This document shows, one piece after another, positions 18,819 through 28,529 of a stretch of DNA of 64,000 nt. The notes beneath the pieces were generated by a model. That model saw nothing but the letters and a program-made list of their open reading frames with translations. It did not search any database and had not been told where the DNA came from. The DNA lies in contig NZ_BBNM01000006.1 in assembly GCF_000760595.1 (NCBI RefSeq), positions 62,001-126,000 of the forward strand, written 5' to 3'. The position numbers were made by a program, and so were the translations under genes. The DNA comes from Acinetobacter soli. Lineage in GTDB: Bacteria > Pseudomonadota > Gammaproteobacteria > Pseudomonadales > Moraxellaceae. Every line of letters starts with the position of its first letter. The stretch's first letter is position 1.

Positions 18819-18895
18819 TGGCGCAGCGGACGGGGCTCGAACCCGCGACCCCCGGCGTGACAGGCCGGTATTCTAACCAACTGAACTACCGCTGC
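18819..18895 (-). tRNA. tRNA-Asp (anticodon GTC), copy 3
   Basis: A 77-nt gene identical to the other Asp copies, second in the transcript, 24 bases after the first Val gene. Confidence 0.97.
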
Positions 18896-18919
18896 ACTTG
18901 AGTCTTAACATGAAGAGCT

Positions 18920-18995
18920 TGGTGGGCGCTGACGGGATCGAACCGCCGACATTCTGCTTGTAAGGCAGACGCTCTACCAACTGAGCTAAGCGCCC
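18920..18995 (-). tRNA. tRNA-Val (anticodon TAC), copy 3
   Basis: A 76-nt gene and the promoter-proximal member of the cluster, starting about 25 bases downstream of the -10 element. Confidence 0.97.
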
Positions 18996-19023
18996 TTCAA
19001 CGTCTTCATCGTTTGTGAGGTGC

Positions 19024-19051
19024 ATTATAGAGAAACTTCACAGAGTGTCAA
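19024..19051 (-). promoter_or_regulatory. Consensus sigma70 promoter of the tRNA cluster
   Basis: Read on the minus strand, a perfect -35 TTGACA (19051-19046) and a perfect -10 TATAAT (19029-19024) are separated by 16 bases. The start point would be near 19017, about 20 bases before the first tRNA-Val, as expected of a strong stable-RNA promoter. Confidence 0.9.
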
Positions 19052-19185
19052 ACGCTTTTCACCGACTTTTTTAAAAAACTCTATCGAGTGATTAAAAAAT
19101 AGGTTGTTTTGCTAAAAAACCAGCAAATTCTGTATTTTATTTAAACATTACATGCAAAATCATACAGATGAACCCTAAAAAAATA

Positions 19186-19689
19186 TTACGACATTTCCAC
19201 TTTTATTTCTGAAATATACACCAGCGCCTGCTCAGGAATGACTTCGAATAGCTCAATCAGATCTGTATTTCGCATTCGAATACAGCCATGCGACATCGGA
19301 ATCCCCATGGGCTGCGTATCTGGTGTACCGTGGATATAGATATAACGCTGCTTAGAATCACAGCCTTCACCTCGGTTAAAACCCTCTTCTAGCCCATCGA
19401 GCCATAAAATGCGACTTAAAATCCAGTCACGATCTGGATGTTCGGCGGCAAGTGTATCGCTGTACACCTCTCCGGTAGGCTGCCGTGCAATAAAAACGGC
19501 ATTGATTGGTGCAGTATGACCAAATTTTTCTGCAATCCGATGCCATCCACGAGGAGTCTTGCCACTATTTTCCTGTTCTCCAATCCCATTTTTTCCACTG
19601 GAGATCGGATAAGTCTTATGCTGTTTGGGTAAATAGAGGGTTTGTGATGCCAGATCAACCACAATATCGGCGGTATTCAAATTAAACAT
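19186..19689 (-). CDS. elsL: Cytoplasmic YkuD-domain L,D-carboxypeptidase/transpeptidase (ElsL/LdtK-like)
   Basis: A protein of about 167 residues made almost entirely of a YkuD domain. The catalytic signature MSHGCIRMRN (nucleophile Cys near 136) and the upstream HGT histidine near 120 are intact. There is no signal peptide or membrane anchor: the sequence starts directly with FNLNTADIVVDL. This matches the Acinetobacter cytoplasmic YkuD enzyme ElsL (also called LdtK), which trims tetrapeptide muropeptides during peptidoglycan recycling. The assignment is by architecture, not by alignment. An ATG two codons earlier (19695) is also possible. It overlaps the end of the upstream YbaN-like gene, so the two are probably co-translated. 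Confidence 0.75.
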   Translation of the reverse strand: MFNLNTADIVVDLASQTLYLPKQHKTYPISSGKNGIGEQENSGKTPRGWHRIAEKFGHTAPINAVFIARQPTGEVYSDTLAAEHPDRDWILSRILWLDGLEEGFNRGEGCDSKQRYIYIHGTPDTQPMGIPMSHGCIRMRNTDLIELFEVIPEQALVYISEIKVEMS

Positions 19690-20095
19690 GATCATTTTCT
19701 GTGGATGCAGAGTGGACTTTAGAGTTTAACGCTGCTGAAGTGGGTTCAGGTCTTAACCATAACCAAATCGCAACAATCAACATAATGCTATCGGTGAAAA
19801 TTTTGACCCAAAGCGGTGCGTTGGTAAATAGCATCAGAATGCCACTGATCAGCATCATGATGGAAGCAATCCATTTGGCCTTACGGGGAACTGTGCCGTG
19901 AGCACGCCAGTCGCGCAATGTGGGACCATATTTAGGATGATTTAGCAACCAAGCATCCATTTCTGGCCAGCCTTTAGATGCAGCCCAGGCCGCCAAGATA
20001 AGAAATACAGTGGTGGGCATACCCGGTAAAATTGCACCAATAATACCAAGTATGATAAATATCACCACTAAGGTACGCCAGAATAGTGTCTTCAT
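19682..20095 (-). CDS. YbaN/DUF454-family inner-membrane protein
   Basis: A 137-residue membrane protein of the DUF454 (YbaN) family. The signature GIIGAILPGMPTTVFLILAAW near residues 18-38 is followed by a polar loop ending NHPKYGPTLRDWRAHGTVPRK and two further helices. The ATG at 20095 is chosen because AGGA precedes it; a longer frame starting at 20155 lacks support. It overlaps the following ElsL-like gene by about 8 bases. Function is unknown. Confidence 0.8.
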   Translation of the reverse strand: MKTLFWRTLVVIFIILGIIGAILPGMPTTVFLILAAWAASKGWPEMDAWLLNHPKYGPTLRDWRAHGTVPRKAKWIASIMMLISGILMLFTNAPLWVKIFTDSIMLIVAIWLWLRPEPTSAALNSKVHSASTENDHV

Positions 20096-20236
20096 TGTTG
20101 CAATCCTGCTCTGCAAAATCGTGTCTCTGTGAGTACCTTGCCACTGCGGAGTCAATTGGCCAAAAATATATGGACAGGTTTTATTAAGCTGTGCTCACGA
20201 GTATTATAATTCAAGTGATGACGTCAGGATTTATAA

Positions 20237-21106
20237 ATGACTTATTTTTCTTCATGTTTGAATCAACATGAACCTTGGTTTCAGTTCAAACACGATTGTG
20301 TACGTCATCTTGCCTTTACGTTGGCGAGTCCAAATATTATCTCGCAGGTGCCCGAAGAACTGCGTTTAGAAACGCCCTTTGAGCTGCATAGCACGTCCTT
20401 TTGGTTACAACAGTACGACCATTATGTGCAACGTTTAAAAGCGCTAGATCAAAATCCTAGTCCGTTATTGGAGTTTTTAGGTCAGTTGCGCAGTACCCGT
20501 ATTGGGCTGCGTTTTGAATATATGCTCTGGTTTTGGTTGCTCGATACTGAATATCACGCATATAAACTCATCGGACACAGCATTCAAAAAATGAAGGGCA
20601 CGCAAACCATAGGTGAGCTGGATTTTCTGGTCTATAACACGACTGAGCAACGTATTGAACACTGGGAAGTTGCACTCAAATACTATTTAGGTGAAAAAGA
20701 TTTAAGCTTGCCTTATTGGTATGGTCTGAACCGTGAAGATACCTTATTGAAAAAACTAGCTTATTTCACTGAACGCCAATTTCAATTTGAGGAGGCGCTG
20801 GGTCATCGCATTGATCAGCGCTTTGCCGTACTCAAAGGTCAGTTATATAGTCCACAACACATGCAACACCCCAAGCTCCCTAAGTGGCTAAATTCGCATA
20901 GGCGCATTGGATACTGGGGCTTTCAGACTCAAGCTGATTTTCGTCGGCTGACACGTCATGAATGGATGTGTCCACAACTACATGGCTCAACCACACCTGC
21001 TTTATGGTGGAGCAATGGACTTTATGTGAATACACAAAATCCGGCAGATTGCTATATGTTTCGTCAGGCGCCAGCCGTGCCTTGGGTGCCCGGCATGTTT
21101 GAATAA
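20237..21106 (+). CDS. DUF1853-family protein with PD-(D/E)XK-like core
   Basis: A 289-residue soluble protein that matches DUF1853 by its central region LRSTRIGLRFEYMLWFWL, GELDFLVYN and HWEVALKYYLG (about residues 80-155). The spacing of E/D in GELDFL and ExALK in WEVALKY is that of a PD-(D/E)XK nuclease-like fold, so a nucleic acid-related role is conceivable but unproven. It is divergent from the YbaN-like gene with an 80-base gap. Confidence 0.75.
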   Translation: MTYFSSCLNQHEPWFQFKHDCVRHLAFTLASPNIISQVPEELRLETPFELHSTSFWLQQYDHYVQRLKALDQNPSPLLEFLGQLRSTRIGLRFEYMLWFWLLDTEYHAYKLIGHSIQKMKGTQTIGELDFLVYNTTEQRIEHWEVALKYYLGEKDLSLPYWYGLNREDTLLKKLAYFTERQFQFEEALGHRIDQRFAVLKGQLYSPQHMQHPKLPKWLNSHRRIGYWGFQTQADFRRLTRHEWMCPQLHGSTTPALWWSNGLYVNTQNPADCYMFRQAPAVPWVPGMFE

Positions 21107-21240
21107 AATAATAATTCTTAAGAATAATTCTTCTTTGAAACATTTATTAACGTTTCTACTATCAAAAAGTAATGTTCTTTTAGACGTTTAGTTTTTAATC
21201 TCTAGTTACATCAGAATTAAATCTAAAGTGGAGACAGATG

Positions 21241-21381
21241 ATGAAAAAAATCTTAGCTGCGTCAATTATGGTTGCTTTTGTTTTAACTGGCTGTAACACC
21301 TTTAAGGGGTTCGGAAAAGATGTATCAAGCGCTGGTGATGCGGTAACCAACACTGCGCAAAAAACTCAAAATAAAATCTAA
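21241..21381 (+). CDS. Entericidin-like small lipoprotein
   Basis: A 46-residue gene. The product starts MKKILAASIMVAFVLTGC, so the lipidated cysteine is residue 18 (LTGC lipobox), followed by NTFKGFGKDVSSAGDAVTN, the pattern of EcnA/EcnB-type entericidins. Known entericidins form a toxin/antidote pair of membrane lipoproteins, but only one copy is visible here. GGAGA at 21230-21234 favours the second ATG (21241) over the one at 21238. It has its own terminator. Confidence 0.8.
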   Translation: MKKILAASIMVAFVLTGCNTFKGFGKDVSSAGDAVTNTAQKTQNKI

Positions 21382-21393
21382 TTTTATTTGAAG

Positions 21394-21427
21394 CAAAAAA
21401 ACCTTATCTTTTTGATAAGGTTTTTTT
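21394..21427 (+). terminator. Terminator of the entericidin-like gene
   Basis: AACCTTATC (21400-21408) pairs with GATAAGGTT (21414-21422), loop TTTTT, A6 before and T7 after. Confidence 0.92.
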
Positions 21428-21475
21428 ATTTGAGCATACCCATTAGTTGATGTTTGACCTATGATATTGAGTTAG

Positions 21476-22633
<1,158 letters not shown>

Positions 22634-22637
22634 TATT

Positions 22638-22661
22638 TAAGGGCTCTTCGGAGCCCTTTTT
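22638..22661 (+). terminator. Terminator after dapE with UUCG tetraloop
   Basis: GGGCTC (22641-22646), TTCG loop, GAGCCC (22651-22656), then T5. The C(UUCG)G loop is an extra-stable tetraloop. Confidence 0.88.
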
Positions 22662-22675
22662 CATTTCAGCCATGA

Positions 22676-25600
22676 TCATAAAACGGTTTGCCTAGTTGCT
22701 TGCATCAGCAGCATCTGGATTTTGGCGAGCAGTTGTTCCTCTTGAAAAGGTTTGCCCAGATAATCGTTCACCTCAAGCTGCTGTGCCATCTCGCGGTATT
22801 TTTCGCCCGTACGTGAGCTGATCATGATAATCGGTAAAGCTTGCAGTAAATTGTGCTGACGTAAACGACGGGTAAATTCGAACCCATCCATTCGCGGCAT
22901 CTCAACGTCGAGTAAAATGACATCTGGACGAATGTGCTCCAGCTTCTCTAGCGCATCTTGGCCATCTTTGGCTGTTACTACATCGTACCCTTGGCGTTCG
23001 AGTAAACGTGATGTGACCTTTCGAACCGTCACTGAATCATCAACCACCATGATCATGGCTCGCTCTTCACGTATAGCGCGCTCGTGGTCGGTATCGTGGC
23101 GATATTGTCGTGGCTGTTGATCGACTTGTTCTGCAATGGTAATCGGATCTAAGATCAAACAGACTTGCCCATCGCCTAAAATCGATGCGCCCGCCACCAC
23201 TTTAACCTGACTAAACTGTTGCCCGATTGGTTTCACCACAATCTGACCACGTGATCCGACCACCTGATCAACCAGCAACGCCACCTGCGGCCCTGTGCTG
23301 GAATGAATCAGCAACACCTCCAGCTCACCAGTAATGGTTGACCAGTCTGGCTCGACCACATTACTTACAAATTCACCCAGATAACGTAATTTGTAGCGGG
23401 TATTATCAAGCTCAAAACGATCTTGCTGGCTATTAAAGTATTGTTCCAAAATCAGCGGCGATAAGCGCACAATACGCTCAATTTTACCCAGTGGTAAGGC
23501 ATATTGCTGATCAAGCACCTTGACCATCAGCGCGTCACTGACCGCTACTGTGGTGGGCACACGCAGGCTAAATGTGGTTCCCATACCCGCTTGGGCAGTC
23601 ACGGTGATTTTACCTCCAAGTGCCTTGATTTCGTTATGCACAATATCGAGGCCAACACCACGCCCTGAAATATGGGTAATTGCAGACGCCGTTGAAAACC
23701 CCGGGTAAAAGATATACTGGAAGATTTGATCGTCATCTAAAGTATGAAAATGGTCTAAATAGCCCAGTTGCTGCGCCTTGTTTGCAATTGCATTGCTGTC
23801 CATGCCTCGACCATCATCTTTTAACTGCAAGACCACATCAGTACCATGACGGCGGATAGAAAGCTCAATGGTCCCGATTGATGGTTTACCTTGGCTCAAT
23901 CGTGTTTGCTGATCTTCAATACCATGATCGATGGCATTGCGGAGCATATGTTCGAGCGGTACGACCAAACGCTCTAGAATACTCCGATCTAACTCGCCTT
24001 CTGTATTGTGAACCAGCAGTTGAGTTGGTCGATTCAGCGCCAGAGCAGTTTGTCGGACGGTGCGTTGTAAGCGTGGTAAAAGATGCGAAAACGGAACCAG
24101 GCGAGTACGAATCAGATTTTCTTGCAGATCGGCCTGAATTCGCGATTGCTGGAGCAGTAAACTTTCGGTATCTCGAATTTTTTCGGTCAAACTGGTACGA
24201 AAATCGAGTAAATCCGATGCCGATTCTGCCAAGGATTTACTTAAATGATAAAAATTTGAATATTGCTCTGGCTCAAGCGTGGCGGTATGTTCACCAGAAA
24301 GTTGTTGTAAAGATTGTGTATCTAACACCCGATCCAGATGTTTAAGCTGACGCGATAAACGCTGAATCGCCAGTTCCATTTCACCCAAAACGGTATCGAC
24401 CTGCGCAATATCCATCTGAATTCGGGAGCGATTGATGGCGTTTTCACCAGACTGATCAATCATTTTGTCAATCAGATCTGCCGAAACACGGATCATTTCA
24501 TTGCTTTCATCAACCGCAATGGAAGTGTCCCACTCACCATGCATAGACGGCGGCTCTGTGCCGTCACCCGGACTAACCGCACCCGATTCGGACAATGATG
24601 CAGCGATCTGTTCAAACTGTACCGGAAACAAAGGTTGGGTCAGCTCTAACTGCTCAAGTTGATGCTTAAGTTCGTGATAATGATCGTAACGCGTATCAAA
24701 AATTGCCAGTCTCAACCACTGTACGGCGTTGAGAAGTAATGGATCGTAGCTGCTCGTTTTAGAATTGTGCAGATTCATCCGCTCAAAGGTAATCTCAAGT
24801 CGCGTGGTAATGTCCATGACATATTTGAGTTCGAGCAGCCGTGCACTGCGCGTTAAGCGATGAAAAATACGTTGTAGCTCCAACAGCAAATGACGCTGAT
24901 GACGCTCCTTGATCCATTGCTGAAGATTGAGTTCGGCCTGTGAAAGCAAATCTTGTGCTTCATCCACAAACATTTTTTCGACCAAGGTTTGCGGAAAAGT
25001 CTCAGAGGCGGCGGGTACTGAATTGAACGCCAGTACTTCACCCAAGCTCATCTGATCGTCAAGCTTTAACCCAGCCTGCTCGATTACTTGGTTTTGAGTA
25101 AAATCCGCTTCAGCGAATGCGGCCGGCAACCAGTCTTCGATATGTTGAAGCACATCCAAGACATGACTTACCGGAAACTCTACTGCATGCTGATACAGGT
25201 TTTGAATCCGTTCGGCCAGATCATCATGCACAATTCGAATGATCTTGATCAGTTCGAATGAAACATCTAATTGCTGATAGATCAGACGTTGATAAATCGA
25301 TTCCAGCTCATGTGCAATTAAACCGATCTGATTTAGCTGAACCATATTGGCACCCCCTTTTAAGGTGTGCAAAAACCGGATCAGATGTTGCAAGATATCT
25401 AAATTATATGGCGCTTCGGCCCAGAGCGTCAGCTCGGTTTCGACGCCTGCCAGTAGTTCTTCACTCTCTTCAAGGAAAATTTCCAGCAAACTGTCATCGA
25501 CCTGTAACGGCTGTGCCAGCACAAGCTGACGATCTTCTGCCAAATAAGACATCAGTCGCATGTCGAGATTAAGTACTGAATCGGTACTGATGTCACTATG

Positions 25601-26965
25601 TTGAGTCGTTACACTTTGAGAAGCAAATTCTTCCAAATCAAGCGGTTTAAATGGCTTGATTTCTCGATTGAGCTGATCAAACAGCACCTGATACGGTGTA
25701 AAAGAACTAATGTGCTGTGCCGCAGCCAAACTATCAAACAGCCCCACAAATGCGGTATGCACTGGCTGGAATGCATCATATAGGCTTTGAGGAAAATCAC
25801 TACTCGTGATTCCGATGAGTTCTTGATAAACCGATTGCAAATGCTGGGTAAAAATATGCAAAACACGTGTTCGGTCTGTATCGGTCGCAGCGTATAGGCT
25901 TGCGGCCTGTTCCTGTAAAATCACAATATAATCGACCGACTGGTGCCGTATACGATCTTGAAACTCAAATTCGGCATCGAGCAAATCATCAATTTCAAGT
26001 GCGAGTAAGGCCGCTACCACACCGCCATTAAGCTGTAACTCATGTGCAGCAGTCGATTCGAGCTGATGCTGATAAAGCTGATACTGATCTAAAAAGATAT
26101 CCAGTAGTGGTTGAAGCGTCTTGGCCTCTAAGCCATGCTGAATGTTGTGCACCGCCTGTGTAATAAATTCCAGATACTGCCCAAGCAAAGCCTGCTCGGT
26201 AGAGAGTAGTGCTCCATGCTGGAGTAATCTCTGCTTGATTGTGCTTTCAAGTGCTGTACTGGCATCAAAAATCGCATCGATACAGGCCATGGATGAGCTA
26301 CCACGTATGGTATGCAAGGCACGTAACAGTCGGTTAAAGTCATCATCCGAAGGGGCTGAGTTTGCTAAAAAATGATGGATATCTGCAACATAAACCGAGA
26401 TTTCTTCTAGAAAAATGACAATAGATTCATTTAGTTTGACGCTGTTAGTTGGCGCGAGTTCCAATTCATCAGCTGTCTGAGATGCTCTCATGAGCAGAGT
26501 CATCAGCGCAGGTTCAATCTCGAGATTGAGTTGTAACTGTGACCCAATAAACGCGTAGGGCCGTAAATCGACACGATGTGGCTGGCGTTGTTTAAAATCC
26601 TCAATCAGTTCATCTCGATAAAGCCGATAAACCTGAGCCACATACTGCTGAATCGGGAGTGTAGTAGGTAAAATTGAGTTGAGAATTCGTGTCAGGGTTT
26701 CCTCCACCATCCATGCAATTTCACTCGATGCATTGGCCCCCACCATCCGGCCCGTACCTTTTAAATTATTAAAGTGCCGACAGATTTCTTGCAACAAGGC
26801 TTGATCGTCAGGCGTCGTATGCCAAGCCTGAATCAGGCGCTCCAATGCACTAAACACCTCTTCGAGCTCTTCAATAAAAACGTCAAGAATCTCCTGATCC
26901 TGATCCAGATATTGATCTTCAGGCAAGGTCAGCGCCGCCAGACGCGTATTTAATGCGGTGTCCAT
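22676..26965 (-). CDS. chpA: Hybrid chemotaxis histidine kinase ChpA of the type IV pilus Pil-Chp system
   Basis: A 1429-residue CheA-type hybrid kinase. Histidine phosphotransfer domains are centred on His64 (RHFNNLKGTG), His218 (ALHTIRG) and His533 (FLHTLKGGAN); a fourth near 700 (FHRLTRSARL) looks degenerate. A dimerisation helix region spans about 825-960, followed by the HATPase with HMLRNAIDHGIED (1006-1018), DDGRGMD (1050-1056) and GRGVGLDIV (1101-1109). A CheW-like domain covers about 1140-1290, and a receiver domain 1303-1425 has DD at 1309-1310, phospho-acceptor Asp1353 and Lys1405. P. aeruginosa ChpA is much longer (2472) with more Hpt/Spt/Tpt domains. It is last in the pilGHIJ-chpA operon and should signal to PilG and PilH. 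Confidence 0.93.
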   Translation of the reverse strand: MDTALNTRLAALTLPEDQYLDQDQEILDVFIEELEEVFSALERLIQAWHTTPDDQALLQEICRHFNNLKGTGRMVGANASSEIAWMVEETLTRILNSILPTTLPIQQYVAQVYRLYRDELIEDFKQRQPHRVDLRPYAFIGSQLQLNLEIEPALMTLLMRASQTADELELAPTNSVKLNESIVIFLEEISVYVADIHHFLANSAPSDDDFNRLLRALHTIRGSSSMACIDAIFDASTALESTIKQRLLQHGALLSTEQALLGQYLEFITQAVHNIQHGLEAKTLQPLLDIFLDQYQLYQHQLESTAAHELQLNGGVVAALLALEIDDLLDAEFEFQDRIRHQSVDYIVILQEQAASLYAATDTDRTRVLHIFTQHLQSVYQELIGITSSDFPQSLYDAFQPVHTAFVGLFDSLAAAQHISSFTPYQVLFDQLNREIKPFKPLDLEEFASQSVTTQHSDISTDSVLNLDMRLMSYLAEDRQLVLAQPLQVDDSLLEIFLEESEELLAGVETELTLWAEAPYNLDILQHLIRFLHTLKGGANMVQLNQIGLIAHELESIYQRLIYQQLDVSFELIKIIRIVHDDLAERIQNLYQHAVEFPVSHVLDVLQHIEDWLPAAFAEADFTQNQVIEQAGLKLDDQMSLGEVLAFNSVPAASETFPQTLVEKMFVDEAQDLLSQAELNLQQWIKERHQRHLLLELQRIFHRLTRSARLLELKYVMDITTRLEITFERMNLHNSKTSSYDPLLLNAVQWLRLAIFDTRYDHYHELKHQLEQLELTQPLFPVQFEQIAASLSESGAVSPGDGTEPPSMHGEWDTSIAVDESNEMIRVSADLIDKMIDQSGENAINRSRIQMDIAQVDTVLGEMELAIQRLSRQLKHLDRVLDTQSLQQLSGEHTATLEPEQYSNFYHLSKSLAESASDLLDFRTSLTEKIRDTESLLLQQSRIQADLQENLIRTRLVPFSHLLPRLQRTVRQTALALNRPTQLLVHNTEGELDRSILERLVVPLEHMLRNAIDHGIEDQQTRLSQGKPSIGTIELSIRRHGTDVVLQLKDDGRGMDSNAIANKAQQLGYLDHFHTLDDDQIFQYIFYPGFSTASAITHISGRGVGLDIVHNEIKALGGKITVTAQAGMGTTFSLRVPTTVAVSDALMVKVLDQQYALPLGKIERIVRLSPLILEQYFNSQQDRFELDNTRYKLRYLGEFVSNVVEPDWSTITGELEVLLIHSSTGPQVALLVDQVVGSRGQIVVKPIGQQFSQVKVVAGASILGDGQVCLILDPITIAEQVDQQPRQYRHDTDHERAIREERAMIMVVDDSVTVRKVTSRLLERQGYDVVTAKDGQDALEKLEHIRPDVILLDVEMPRMDGFEFTRRLRQHNLLQALPIIMISSRTGEKYREMAQQLEVNDYLGKPFQEEQLLAKIQMLLMQATRQTVL

Positions 26966-27032
26966 ATCCGAATGCTGTGCTCAGCAACCCCAATCTTCAT
27001 GCGCTGTTTTCATCCCCTTAATCAATTCTTTT

Positions 27033-28487
27033 TTATTTGGTCATCTCTAGTTGGTAACCAGAAATTGCCAGCTCTAATTCTTTAATGATCGCATTCAACT
27101 GCTGAAGATACAATCCGAGCTGCTGCTCTTTGGCATCACAACCACTCATTTCTGTTGTTTCTGTTTGACCGCTGTGTTGCGCGTGATGCGTAAGGTGCGT
27201 TGCGATCTGTTCTGCGTGTAGTAAGGTGAGACGTGCCTGATCTAGCTCCGTTACAGACCGTTGTACCGAATCAATTAAATGTCGGTACTGCTGCAACATC
27301 ATGTTCAGGGCATCTGCAATTGTACCGGTAAAATCCTCTGAAACAGTCGCTGGCCGCCTTAAATCACCCTCGGCGAAATCACTGATCTCATTGAGTAAAC
27401 GTAAGATTGCGTGCTGATGCTGACTGGTTTCATAAGCACTTTCGAACTGCTGTGCTGTATCAGCAACCTTTCGCATCGGTAAACGCATCAACTGCCAAGT
27501 CGCGTAAGCCAATCCGAGTAATGCAATCACAACCACACTGATCAAGAGTATGGCAAACATATTGTTCTGACTTTTTGCCAGGTGATCCAGCGACTGTAAT
27601 AATTGCTCAGATTGTTTGGGTAACTGCCAATAAGCCTGCCAAAGCTGCTCCACCTGATCAGGTTGCAATAAAACGCGCTCAATTTTAGGGTGTAATGCGC
27701 TATCAAATTCAAGTTGAATATCTTGCAGCAAAGCTCGCTGTAGCGGATCTTGCACAGCATTTAAGCCCTGCACGGGATCGCCAAGAAGCTGTCGCAGAAT
27801 GCCAGCTCTAAACTGCTGGGTATCTTCAATAAAATCATGCACCGTTTGCGGTGTGGCCTGCTCAGGTAAAATGGGAGAATGTCCCCATTTTAAAAGCTGT
27901 GATGCGCTCTGCTCTTGTTGCTGGGCCAGTTTTAAATGCCCGATATGAGCAGGCTGATGCTGCATTAACTCGATTAGCTGCGCATAATTCGATTGTATTT
28001 CGGGCATCGAAAGCTGCATCGATAAATGTAAAAACTGAACTTGTCTGGCAAGATCAGGATCGGCTTGAATCCGCTCAATACTGTGTGACAAGGCCTGCCA
28101 ATCGGTCATGACACGCTGATAAGCCGAGGTATCTGATGCAATCTCTGCGAGATCGTTTTGAAACTGTTGATGCGTCGCGCTTAAATTTTTACGGTTTTGC
28201 AGTGAATCTGAACGTAAAATTTCCAGTGATTCAGACATAAACTGCTGATTGAGTATGGTCAATACCACCATTTTTTGATCGACATGATGCCGTTTTTGCA
28301 CATGCTGAATCAGAAAAATGCTCGAAACGAGTAGAATCGTCGTCATCAACAGCATAAGCAGGAGCAAACGCTGTAACTGCTGCGGCGATTCAAACCGATT
28401 GGAAAAATGATCTGCTTTAAACCATCCACTCCATCGGTGGTGATCTGACTCAATACGTCTGTTTTTGACGCTTGCGATCCACGTCAT
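27033..28487 (-). CDS. pilJ: PilJ-like chemoreceptor lacking the methyl-accepting signalling domain
   Basis: A protein of about 484 residues in the pilJ position of the operon. It has a membrane helix at about 40-60, a periplasmic helical region of about 245 residues, a second membrane helix at about 310-333 and a HAMP-like segment at about 363-412 (LLNEISDFAEGDLRRPATVSEDFTGTIADA, in two parts, typical of PilJ). PilJ of P. aeruginosa is 682 residues and continues into a long MCP hairpin that docks CheA and CheW. Here only about 75 unrelated helical residues follow the HAMP region before the stop, and no MCP tip is found before chpA begins 67 bases later. The start at 28487 follows GAGGGGTGGGGAT; a longer alternative begins at 28508. 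Confidence 0.8.
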   Translation of the reverse strand: MTWIASVKNRRIESDHHRWSGWFKADHFSNRFESPQQLQRLLLLMLLMTTILLVSSIFLIQHVQKRHHVDQKMVVLTILNQQFMSESLEILRSDSLQNRKNLSATHQQFQNDLAEIASDTSAYQRVMTDWQALSHSIERIQADPDLARQVQFLHLSMQLSMPEIQSNYAQLIELMQHQPAHIGHLKLAQQQEQSASQLLKWGHSPILPEQATPQTVHDFIEDTQQFRAGILRQLLGDPVQGLNAVQDPLQRALLQDIQLEFDSALHPKIERVLLQPDQVEQLWQAYWQLPKQSEQLLQSLDHLAKSQNNMFAILLISVVVIALLGLAYATWQLMRLPMRKVADTAQQFESAYETSQHQHAILRLLNEISDFAEGDLRRPATVSEDFTGTIADALNMMLQQYRHLIDSVQRSVTELDQARLTLLHAEQIATHLTHHAQHSGQTETTEMSGCDAKEQQLGLYLQQLNAIIKELELAISGYQLEMTK

Positions 28488-28529
28488 ATCCCCACCCCTC
28501 ATGATCACAACACCGTTTAAAATTTATTT

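Noticed and set aside
18310..18995. CRISPR-like array of 75-77 base repeats
   Set aside because: The repeated units are folded tRNA genes with CCA ends, not repeats with unique spacers.
26966..27033. A displaced PilJ signalling domain in another frame
   Set aside because: Only 67 bases separate pilJ and chpA, too short for an MCP domain in any frame.
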